64,000 nt of DNA. Origin: Cryptococcus deneoformans JEC21 (taxonomy: Eukaryota > Basidiomycota > Tremellomycetes > Tremellales > Cryptococcaceae). The translations under genes and the position numbers were made by a program. The stretch lies in the NCBI RefSeq assembly GCF_000091045.1, contig NC_006686.1, positions 960,001-1,024,000 of the forward strand, given 5' to 3'. Below the pieces are notes generated by a model. It searched no databases and had not been told where the DNA came from. It saw only the letters and a program-made list of their open reading frames with translations. Within the stretch, counting starts at the first letter, position 1; every line of letters begins with the position of its first letter. Below, one piece after another: positions 22,390 through 32,360 of this stretch.

Positions 22390-23912
22390 ATGTACGGTCA
22401 TTTATCTCTCTCCACACTTTCCTTGCTTGCAGTGGTGGCCGCTGCTCCATTCCCCGAGTCATGGCTTCAGCCTAGAGACTCCGACGTCTCACAACTGTTC
22501 AGACGAGGTGCTCCCGATCCCAAGGCCAGTGGTCAGTACCACCTTCTACTATCTTCCAATAAGTGGGACGAGATTTCACTCATATTTCTTTATAGATTAC
22601 TTGAGTTACTATCCAAGCCCTGGGTCCACTCCGAACGTCAGCACCATTCCTCAAGCTTGGTTGGATAAACTGGCCACTGTGCAGTTGCCAAATGTCTCGG
22701 TAGCTACAGCTAATGACGGTCGTCCTACTTACCCTAATAATGAGAACGATGGAGATTCAGAAATTTGTTCTTTCACCGATCAATGTTACGTAGAGGACGA
22801 TCTGTACTCTCCCCCCGGTGAAAAGGTCTGGGCCGTGAGTGTTATGTGCTTCTCCCATCGTCTTCATCCAGAGAATGTTCTTGACGCGGGTGTACAGCTC
22901 TCCTTCGACGATGGACCAACAGACGTCAGTCCTGCTCTCTACGACTATCTGGCTCAGAACAACATATCTTCCTCTGCGACTCATTTCATGATCGGCGGTA
23001 ATATTATTACTTCGTACGTCTCAATCTGCAGCATGTACCTGCAAGTGCTATAATATTGACTACTTGAAATGTAATAGCCCACAGTCAGTTCTCATTGCCA
23101 TTGAAGCTGGAGGTCACCTCGCTGTCCACACTTGGTCCCATCCTTATAGTAAGTATTTGTCAAATCAATGCACGATTAGTTTTTAAGTCATTTCGTGCAG
23201 TGACAACTCTCACCAACGAGCAAGTCGTTGCAGAACTCGGCTGGACCATGCAAGCCCTTAGCGATCTCAATGGTGGCCGAATTCCCATGTACTGGCGTCC
23301 ACCTTATGGTGACGTTGACAACCGTGTTCGAGCTATTGCGAAGGGAGTATTTGGCTTGGTGACTGTCCTTTGGGATTCGGGTGAGCATCTCGTTTCATGC
23401 TGTGGACAAATTGCTAACGGGTTATAGACACCAATGACTGGGCTATTTCCGACCAGCCAGACCAATACTCTGTTGCAAGCGTTGAGGCTTATTTCGACAC
23501 TTTGGTCACTGGCAATCGAACCCAAGGTCTTTTGCTCTTAGAACATGAGTTGGATAACAACACTGTCGAAGTCTTCGAGACGGAGTACCCCAAGGCAGTA
23601 GCTAATGGATGGTCTGTCAAGAATGTGGCAGATGCTTTCAGCATGAAGTGGTACCTGAACTCTGGCAAGGGCAACGACGACGTTGTCACAACTATGTCTG
23701 TTGCCGGGACTCTGACCACGGCCAAACCAACTCATACATCCACCTCTGTCGCTTCCGCGACTGCAACCTCCAGTGCTTCTGTCACGGACTCGGCTGGTGT
23801 GTCAATCGCCTCTGCTGCCAGCTCCCAAGAGTCTTCTTCGTGGCCCATTGCCAACAGGCCTTCTCTCTTCGTCATCGCGTGCGGCCTTGCCCTTGCTGCT
23901 ATTATGGTCTGA
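22390..23912 (+). CDS. CDA3: chitin deacetylase, secreted, GPI-anchored
   Basis: Exons 22390-22531, 22596-22834, 22898-23013, 23078-23148, 23201-23380 and 23428-23912 give 410 residues. A signal peptide ([19 protein letters not shown]) leads. The carbohydrate-esterase 4 domain has all five motifs: LSFDDGP with Asp131/Asp132, HTWSHP with His183/His187 as metal ligands, WRPPYGD, WDSDTNDW, and LLLEHEL. A Ser/Thr-rich stalk and a hydrophobic C-terminus ([15 protein letters not shown]) indicate a GPI anchor. It removes acetyl groups from chitin to make cell-wall chitosan at the plasma membrane or wall. The choice of paralogue CDA3 rests on its length and on remembered proximity to HAPX. Family membership is certain; paralogue identity is likely. 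Confidence 0.9.
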
Positions 23913-24389
23913 TAAAGGCTAGGTTCAGTTTTTTTTTGTCGATCTTTTAGATCATGGACTTTCATTCGCATTATGTAGGAATCGTGAACATATAATTCAT
24001 TTTTGATTGCCATAGACAGTCAAGTACTATTAGATTGTAACAGAACATTTTTTGTGAACAATGGACAATTTCATTGTAGTAGTTGTTCATTAATAGTCAT
24101 CCCGTTCATTAATAATAGTCATCAACATTCATTAGTTTTTTCATTTAATAGCACAACCAATACCGCGCGGACGTGTCCAAATTTCGTCAAAAAATAGAAA
24201 ATGCGAAATGTGATTTTGAAAACTGTGAAATGCGAGGTGGCGCAAGTGCAAAATGCACTTCTGTAAATGGGAAGTGCAACGGAAATGGTCCGAGCGACAG
24301 CTGATCGATGCGCCACCGACCCTATATCTTTATATATTAATATTCCCTTCTTTATATATTAATATTCCCCGTGTCACCTTTGAAAATTT
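23913..24389. other. AT-rich CDA3 3' flank
   Basis: T-runs and a cluster of TTCATTAATA motifs (about 24085-24140) follow the stop codon. A small perfect inverted repeat AAGTGC-(5)-GCACTT lies at 24244-24260. No gene is seen. Confidence 0.4.
24328..24369 (+). repeat. tandem duplication of a 20-mer
   Basis: The 20 bases CTTTATATATTAATATTCCC occur at 24328-24347 and again, identically, at 24350-24369 (period 22). Confidence 0.9.
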
Positions 24390-24570
24390 CCTCACTTTTT
24401 GCCTTCGTTCTCATCCATGACCCCCATAACCCCCCATTCAACCACCACCGTTACGTAGACGAAAATCGTCTCTACATGCCTATACCCTTTTCAGACGTGC
24501 ATGCATTGGACCATGGACATGAAAAACGTCGCCAAAAAAAATCTTGGTGGTGCCTGATTCGTGCCTGAAG
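24390..24570 (+). repeat. diverged dispersed repeat, copy 2
   Basis: Direct-orientation counterpart of 20516-20670. The 35-bp core at 24390-24424 differs at two positions. Later shared blocks are CTCTACAT, ACCCTTTT, CCAAAAAAAATCT and GCCTGATTC. The two copies flank CDA3. Confidence 0.6.
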
Positions 24571-24989
24571 GTATGGATTCGTTCGTGGCCCCCACCATCA
24601 TCATTCAAAAGTGTCATATGCATGGCGGATATCGCCGCCGCCGTTTCATTCGTCGTCGCGTTGTTCGTGGAATAATAACCTTCCAGTTTCTAGAACTTTC
24701 GTTACGTTTCTTCTTCTGTTATACGTATCTTCTCATGCCACGGCTTCCTGGACCTTCTACTGCACTATAAACTGCTTTAACTGCCTTTATTCCTCTAAAA
24801 CGCACCTATCCCGACGACTCCTCCTTCCATCCCCTGTCCCTAGACACCCTACCCTGCCTGGGGACCCGCCTTCTCTAACTGTCCATCTTCAGTCACACTC
24901 AACCAACCGCCACCGTCCTCCAGTGGTCCTCTCCCTGATGGTGACGTTCCCCGAGTTTTACGCCCCCTCGAACCAAACAACAAACAGCA

Positions 24990-25515
24990 ATCGCCATAAC
25001 TTGGCTGCCTGTGCCCAAAATATCATGCTAGATTTTGGATCTGATGGCGCGACTGGAAGTGGCCCGGCGAAGCTCTCTCTAGCTGCTAACCCTACAATAC
25101 ATGCTGTGCCAATGAAGCTGTACAGCTACCTCTGCCTACAGATCCTGAACCTGAACCCTACGAGCTAAGCTTTCGACCAGTAATTCGGAAGGTACGCCTC
25201 CCTTCTACCCAGTCTCCTTGATCATACCTCTGTGAAATCACCTAGAATGCAGCCGGCTTCAGAAGCAACCTTCGCAGCTATAACCGCGCTTTAGCTATGC
25301 CTTTTATTGGCTTCAGACATCGACATCAATCCGTCTGGGGACTCAAAGGCATTCGATCTGTTACCCATTTGCAGCCGAGTCTTATCATCTCATCAGACTC
25401 CTTTTGTCTGCGCCTGGAGACGCCTCTATTTATGCTCAGGTCGGTATGTCCGAACTTAACGAAGATAGCAGAGTCCAGCAACTTAACAGAGTTGAAATCC
25501 CGTCAACTACTGTGA
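24990..25515 (+). pseudogene. decayed Helitron-like replicase (Helitron_like_N) fragment
   Basis: From 25012 the frame reads CPKYHARFWI, a stop, KWPGEALSSC, a stop, then YNTCCANEAVQLPLPTDPEP. After a short gap (about 25194-25243) it continues NAAGFRSNLRSYNRALAM and VWGLKGIRSVTHLQPSL, ending at TGA 25513-25515. Family knowledge: the Helitron N-terminal replicase region has CPxCHAxHWxxE, then CCxxGxVxLPxLxxPP, then FRxNIRxYNxALAF and a (V/T)xHLxGSLxP-like block, in this order and spacing. The two in-frame stops, the Cys to Tyr change and the missing downstream catalytic and helicase domains mark it as a relic. It is not an intact transposon. Confidence 0.6.
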
Positions 25516-27226
25516 TCGGCAATCCTCAGGCGGATTGAGCAGATGTCGCTGTGTGTAGTTTCTTATATCAAATAACTCCTAACAGTTAAGGCAAGACTGT
25601 AGCGAGAGCCTCATGTAAGTACGTTTTACTTCACAGCTGTATAGTATAGCTAACGTTTCCGCTGTAGGCAAATCTGCTCACGCCTACTAAACCCGAAACA
25701 ACATGATCATCGTCGATACAATCGTCCTACTTGGATGACGTCGCGGCTATACCATGCAATCTCTAAAATAGAACCTAGCAGCGGCCGTGGGACCATACAG
25801 GAAACCTATTGAAGTAAAAAAATCTCAACGTGTGAGCGAGAAAAGCCGCCACTTTTTACACCTCCATTTCATTCTGATTTATCACCAGGGAGAATATGGA
25901 TGGTAGTCCTAGATCCCATCTCGCTGAAGGGCGTAACTACCCATCATCAGTTATAGAACTTACATTCTCTGCTAACATCGTCATTTCAGGATGAGGCAGG
26001 AACGATTCAAAAAGTCCCTATGGAGCAATCCTATGCCTTAGGTCTTTTTGAGCGCCCAGGCAGTTTTAATGCGCTCTTCAATATGGGCCCCTTTTTCAAA
26101 AGTTGACAGTAGACACTTACTCAGCTCCAAATCCCAATGAGAATGCCTCCTCCTAGCCTTGATAATACGTCAAACAACGGGCCCGAGTCACAACACATCA
26201 TTTATTCATCTACGCCACCTATCTCAACAGGTAAACTACCGAAACCCCCTCTCTTAAATTGCGCACTCCTTCAAACTACACAAAGTGGCATTCTGATCCA
26301 TTGTTCGTCATAGCACCTACAGATAGATCACATGTACTGTCCAACAAACCACCCAACCTAATGAGAACTACTAGATGTAACCTCATACCCCTTTGAGTGA
26401 TAGGTTTTGTCGCCCATTCCAATGCCGATGGGAATACTTTACAGTAACTGGTTTGGGATGACGATCTATGTGGTGAATTAAGACCCAGCCCAGCGCATCA
26501 CACGCTTACATACGTAGAACGATAGGGCCAGCGACATGATCACGATCTGAACATTTTCAATACACCACTTCGTGTCTCCGTTGAAAAAGTACAAGTCTTT
26601 TGTCTTTTCCTTTCACGATGGCCAATGGGTTGAATTGTAGGGCCCAGTTTTAAGAAAGATCGATGGTCTCCATGTCACGGCACTGAGCCTGCCGACGCCG
26701 TGTAATTTGTGAATACGCCAGACAGCTCAATAATTAACTCACCCCTCAGAAAAGGGAGGAACATGGGTCTAGGATCAAATGAGCCACTGTACAAATGCAT
26801 CATAATACGTACCACAACACATTTGGATGAACGAACACGTCCATTCTCATTAACAAAACCATCCAAAAACTGAATAGAATTCCCAAAATTAACTTGGTGC
26901 AATTGAATTATTTACCCGAAAAACCGCGAAGTCTTTCGCGGGTCATCACTAGTTATTGATCAATTCAATCCATCGCTCAGCAGCGATGGTCCGTGGAGGA
27001 TACGAAGCTTTCTAGGCGAGGACGGACAGTCGCTACTGCAACTTTTGCGGTAAAAGTCCCCCAAGACCCAATGTAGCTTGAGGTCTGATAATATAAGGCG
27101 CGGGACGGCGAAGCTGACAGAAGACTCTCACACCGAACCGCGCAGTACGTACTTCTTTGTATTCCAGCTCTTCCTTTTACGCTTGCATTCTTGTGCAGAC
27201 TATCCACAGTGTTACCAATCCCGTCG
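25516..27226. other. gene-poor stretch between Helitron relic and SDS22
   Basis: I see no sustained reading frame and no helicase P-loop on either strand. Some of it may be further decayed element sequence. The last about 200 bp, with pyrimidine-rich TTCCTTTTACG near 27170, is the SDS22 promoter and leader. Confidence 0.4.
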
Positions 27227-28690
27227 ATGGACCAGCAGCAAGTATCGCCGAGTATCTCATCAGACGTCCAGCAATCGGCGAACCAGCATGTGCCTTCCCA
27301 GGCCAAGCCTCGGGCAAGGTTAGGCCCCACCGAGGTAGTCCAACTTCCGGCGTCAGACTCAGAGCCCGACGATGAGGACGGGAACAATCAGGAGACAGAT
27401 GCAGGGGGAGACGGGAGTCCCGACTTCTTAAAAGATTATCCAGAAGATACAGAGGTGGGATCAGCGCTCGTAGCGTACCAGCACGTATCAGATGCTAAAG
27501 GAGACATAGGATCTTCAACTCTTGCATCTCCGCTTGAAAACACCTCTACTCGTACCTCTCAACTTTCCGAGGTTTGGGAACCATTTGAAAAGGCTATGTC
27601 TGCGTCAAAACGAGCTTACTTCACCCCTGCCATCAGGCGCTTTTGCCAACTTGACAGAGTTAGAAGAGCTGGATTTCTATGATAATAGACTCGGACCTCA
27701 CGTGAGGGATGAGGAGTTGGCTGGATGCCCCAATATTAGGTATGTTCAGGGACATTTGCGCAGGATCGCAGAAGCTAAAAATGCCTTTCAGTACACTGGA
27801 TCTCAGCTTTAATAACATTCGGCATGCACCCTCCCTCCCCAGCCTGCAACATGTGAATACGTTGTATCTGGTTCAAAACAAAATATCTAGGTTAGAAAAA
27901 GGCGAGCTCGATTGGTGTCAAGACACAATGAAAAGCTTAGAGCTAGGGGGTAACAGGATTAGGGTCATCGAGAATCTCGACAAATTGATACATCTGCAGG
28001 AACTGTGGCTGGGGAAGAATAAGATCCGCGTGCTTGAGGTTAGGCCAGAATTTGCTCAGTTACTTTGTCGTGCTGACCAGAAATATCCAGAATCTGTCCA
28101 CATTCTCTTCTTTACGCATTCTTTCTTTGCAATCAAATCGCATCACCAAATTGGAGAATTTAGAGGGACTGGTCAATCTTGAAGAATTGTATCTATCCCA
28201 TAACGGCTTGCAAAAGATTGAGGGTTTACATCATAATGTATGTCCTTGTTCGTTATCATATTTTTGATGCTCACGCGATGTTTCAAATGATCTGCTTAAT
28301 AGATCAAGTTGACTACACTGGATGTCGGTAACAATTTCATAAAAGAGATTGAAAATCTGTCGCATCTATCAAATCTGGAAGAGTTTTGGGTATGTCTATA
28401 TCACCTTGCGTTCTAATGACGATCAAATGCTCATCCATTCCAGGCAAGTAATAATCAAATCGGCAGTCTCCATGCACTGGAATCTGAACTTCGTCCCCTA
28501 ACTAACCTCTGCACTATTTACCTTGAAGGAAACCCATGCCAGAAGGAAGATATGGGCAACTATAGGCGAAAGATCATGTTGGCCTTACCCCAAGTCAAAC
28601 AAATTGATGCGACGTGAGTGACAGTCAATTCAATAAAAGAACTTGCGATGCTGACGGAAATGGCTTTGGGACAGGTATGTGAAAGCTTGA
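27227..28690 (+). CDS. SDS22: protein phosphatase 1 regulatory subunit Sds22
   Basis: Exons 27227-27454, 27510-27739, 27792-28038, 28091-28237, 28303-28389, 28444-28613 and 28675-28690 give 374 residues. An acidic N-terminal tail (to about residue 70) is followed by about eleven leucine-rich repeats of the SDS22 22-residue class, such as LKRLCLRQNELTSPLP, LEELDFYDNRLG, LQELWLGKNKIRVLE and LRILSLQSNRITKLENLEGL. The LRR cap is KIMLALPQVKQIDATYVKA. Sds22 binds nascent PP1 catalytic subunit in cytosol and nucleus and controls its maturation and mitotic targeting. Splice sites were chosen so each repeat keeps its register. The last exon contributes five residues. Confidence 0.95.
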
Positions 28691-28969
28691 ACGAGAGGCT
28701 ATTGAATATGGCCCTCTAAGGTGAAAACATGACCATAAACGAGGTAGCATTCCATTGTAGTCATTGTACAGAACGATACATCAGGTATGCATGACATGTC
28801 TGCCAACAAAGCAGAGGAATTAAGAAAGTAGGAAAACAGATACTTATTGTACATCTAACCTGCATACCATTGCTATCTGCCTATGGCTATCCTCTATTCT
28901 CACCGGTTAGGCAGTTATCACAAGGTGTTGATCCGTGCAACGCCTTTGAATTCATCCCCCTCCTGTTCC
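28691..28969. other. convergent gap between SDS22 and HAPX
   Basis: 279 bp shared by two 3' ends. No gene-like signal. Confidence 0.4.
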
Positions 28970-31327
28970 TCACAGGATTCGCTCAATTCTCCGTCTCTTC
29001 AATTCTCTGTCAGGCTCTGGAGAAGGAGCGGGCGTTGCCTTGTCCAGTAACTTGAGAGCATCTCGTACTGCCGACGTTTCTACCTCAATATTCCTCCGTT
29101 TTTGCTGAGTATTAGGGATATCTGGCGAGCCTAACATCGGCTGACGCGGGCGCGAAGACGCCGAATGGGCAATGACAGGAACTGACATAGGGACACTGAC
29201 GGTCGGCGCAGGACTAGCTGGCGTTGGGCTCATTTCCACGCGCGGCCCAAGGCACTTTGTTCTGCGAGCGACAACATCTGCTAGAAGGGCAAGTGAGGCA
29301 AACTTCGCATTAGGATGTGCCTAGTAGGAGGATGTCAGCATTGATGAGGGATAAAGTGGTAGCTGCGCTTACCTTGAGTTGCTTCCAGGCTTGATCTGGC
29401 CTGAGGGTGGCATTGTCATCTTCGTCTACCTCGGGTACGGAAGGGAAAGACATTGAAGCTTGTAAAGCCCCAGAGGGTCCACCGATACCAATGATATCGT
29501 CAGTACATCCCCCTCCTCGAGAACCGCCACACAATTCGGCATTACCACAGCAAACCATTTGAAGAGGTGCAAGCGGTGTGTCATCCTCCACCGCTGAAGG
29601 TTGATTAACGGGCGGGGTTGGCGGTGTACGAATTTGGTTTGAGGACGACGAAGATGCTTGGGTAATACCCGGAGATGGTGAAAGGCCAGCCTTGACGTTC
29701 ATGCAATTTCCTGGGCATGATGAACAGGGCTTTACGGAGGAAGACGATTCGGCAGCTTCGAACAAATGTTGACAAAATTCACGGCCTAGTGACTAATCAG
29801 TATAAAACGTCCTAATTAGCGAGTTACTTACCGAATGAATCGTCGCGACATGCATCGCAATTGGATGGGTCACCAGTACATATTGCCTCTCGCGAAACTG
29901 CAGGAGCCGCATTGAGAGACCATATGGAAGCCTTAGCTGATCCATTGCCCTTCGTACGAAGCCTAAGTGGCAGGGCGGCTGAGGAAGACGATGCAGTGAC
30001 AATCCCTGAAACGGCAGTGGTCGTTGCCACTGTTGTCTTAGTATCTGATGTGACAGATGTTCTCACACTCGCCGCCGCCGCCGCCTCTCGACAGGCACAA
30101 AAATCGCCACCAGTGCACAGGCCACATCTGTCATCGTCTAGCGTTTTAAGGTCATGACTGGGCGAAGAGATGTCTGGCTTGACGTCCTCGTCAACAGCTC
30201 GGCAGAGACATTCATCGGTCGAATGACATAATCCGCATGCGACCGCATGGTCCTCGGCCGCAGATGGGGCGAGTGTAAGATGCTCTGGTGGGTACTGCTC
30301 CTGACGAGCATGGGGTCGTTGGCAAGGACAGTCTGGATCAGGATTTGGGCAAATAGGGCAATCTTGAAGAGTCACGTTTCCAGGTCGACTGGCACTCCTG
30401 GGGGATAATCGATGTGCGCTTTGACGTCGAGGTATGCTTGGGCCAGGGACAAGGCTATCTATTGTTGACTGGTCAATATCCATTCTCACAATGGTTTCCA
30501 TTCCACTTCCAGCTCTGAGAGCCTCAATTTCGATGCGCATGTCTCGCACAGCCTCCTTCAATGTCCTGCGTTCCATCTCCCAGACATCCTTCTCCCCGTT
30601 ATACTCCATGCACTTATTCTTCAATTCATTGACTTCAGCCTTGAGCCTCTCATTGTCTGCCTTGAGAGCTCGTGCCACTTCTTGAAGACGAACGTTAGAA
30701 TGGATTTCGTCGGCCTCGTATTGGCGTAGACGTTCTTCGAGGGTTTGGATGTAGTCGGTCCGACGCGCGCGGTGCGCCCGCTGAGAAAGCCGATTTTGCG
30801 ACTGGCGTTTCTATTTTATTTTATTTTTCAAAAAGGGGGAGAGAAGGAAAGTCAGAGTCTATCTTATTCATTGTCCTTCGATAACGGGAATCTTGGTGAA
30901 TGTAACTCACGTTGTCTGGCTCATCGTTGCTGACTTTTCGACCTGGTTTTGCCCTTTCTGGGAGCACCCACTCCTTGCTTGGCTTTGCAAAAATTTTCCC
31001 AGCAGAGGATGACGTATCCTTGCCCATGATAGGGGTGGCTGCTACGGCAGTGGAGGTTGAGGAAGAAGAGTTGGCACGCGGAGCAGGTGATGGACGTGCT
31101 GAAGTAGGGATGTTGGTTGCAACAGATTTGACTGCGACCTTCGGTGTAGAACCGGAGCTGATGGCAGAGTTGAGAGGTGATTGGGTCGACTTGGCTGCCA
31201 CGGGGCGCGTTGACAAGGATGAAGTGGACGATGGGGATGGGCGAGACTGAATACGTGGTGCGGAAGGCTTGGACATGATAGTCGGTCTAGTGGCGAGGAG
31301 GATTGGTGGGGGGACAGCAACGGACAT
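28970..31327 (-). CDS. HAPX: HapX bZIP iron-responsive transcription regulator
   Basis: Exons 31327-30911, 30810-29832, 29785-29373 and 29320-28970 give 719 residues; a second ATG at 31276 is possible. The Hap-binding motif KEWVLPERAKPGRK (about residue 118) is the HapX/Hap4 contact with the CCAAT-binding complex. The second exon opens with a basic region (QNRLSQRAHRARR) and a leucine zipper coiled coil (about 140-215). Several Cys-rich patches follow: CPICPNPDPDCPC, CGLCHSTDECLC, CGLCTGGDFCAC, CTGDPSNCDAC and a CCGNAELCGG type. The second of these lines up with the HapX block FGREFCQHLFEAA. The C-terminus has KRRRIERIL, a nuclear signal. Family knowledge: HapX represses iron-consuming pathways when iron is low and helps siderophore use, with the Cys patches sensing iron-sulfur status. 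Confidence 0.93.
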
Positions 31328-32360
31328 GTCAAGGCTGGCGCGTTGAGCTGTAAAGGGACAGGGCGGGCGAAGGAGGCAGGGAGATGGTGGGGGACCTGAC
31401 GAAAGGGTTTTAAGTGGAAAATTAGGGGAAAATTAAAGAGCGGAGAGACAGCGATTGAGCAGGGGTAGTTTTTGTGGGAGTGAAGAGGGAAAAGAGCGGC
31501 AGTGATGGAAAGGAGCTGCTGTCTAATCTGATAGCGGGAGATCGGCACTGCCCTCGCGCTGCTTTCTCGTTTGAGGCGCTTCTAATTCGCTCGGCCGAGG
31601 AGGAAGGTCCGTGCATACACAATTACCAACCGCACTTATTTATACTGTACGCCGAGAAAGCACACTTCGGAACTAACCCCGCCTAAAACTTATTCCCTGT
31701 AATAGGCGGGATCAAATTTCTATTGAGTCACTGCGACGCGGGAATATTTCTAGGAGCGGCATTAGAAATCACTGGTAAACCTTTATTGTAGATCGGGACA
31801 GTCGATTAACAAAAGGCTACGTCGGCCGAAAGACACCAGATCGCATTAGCCCAGAGGCCTCAGGGCCAAGACTAATAATTCAGGGTTTTCTTTATCAGAT
31901 ACGCACTGTCCCTTTATCGCCTGCTTTCGGCGAATATCGTTCTTTTGCCCACACGCCACCCAATGCCCCCTTAACTAGCCACAAAGTCGCCACAGATTAC
32001 AACGCTGCGTATGAACAGGAGTCCTGAGCAATTGAATGGTGCTACAATTCTAAAAGAAAGAAGTCTAATAGCGCAACGTTGATGCTTAGCTGCCGGACTG
32101 ATCAAGGTTGTCTGCTGTCGTGACAATAATAGCCGTTTCGGTAGGGAGCCAATGATGTAGTTTCTCATCATACTGATATGCTAGATCGAAACTAATATAC
32201 TGTGCTATACTACGATTTGCTCTTCAAATGCTGATGTCGCCAGTACTCGCAGCTACTACTATTTGCCACAACCCAGTCATTATCATTCGTCATGATACGT
32301 CAGTAAATATTACAACATAAAACATTCACTATCCATCCATCAGAGTCCACAAGGTTGCTT
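31328..32360. promoter_or_regulatory. HAPX promoter region and SET1 3' flank
   Basis: About 1.0 kb. Two CCAAT pentamers lie at 31960-31964 and 32149-32153, candidate sites for the complex that HapX joins. A GATA-type TTATCAG occurs near 31896. Any of these may be chance. No gene is seen. Confidence 0.35.

Noticed and set aside
24611..25168. 185-codon frame on the + strand
   Set aside because: Low-complexity Ser/His/Pro text with no domain. The Helitron motifs at its 3' end lie in another frame.
31042..31548. 168-codon minus-strand frame over the HAPX start
   Set aside because: Overlaps the Hap-binding exon out of frame and is His/Pro/Leu-rich shadow sequence.
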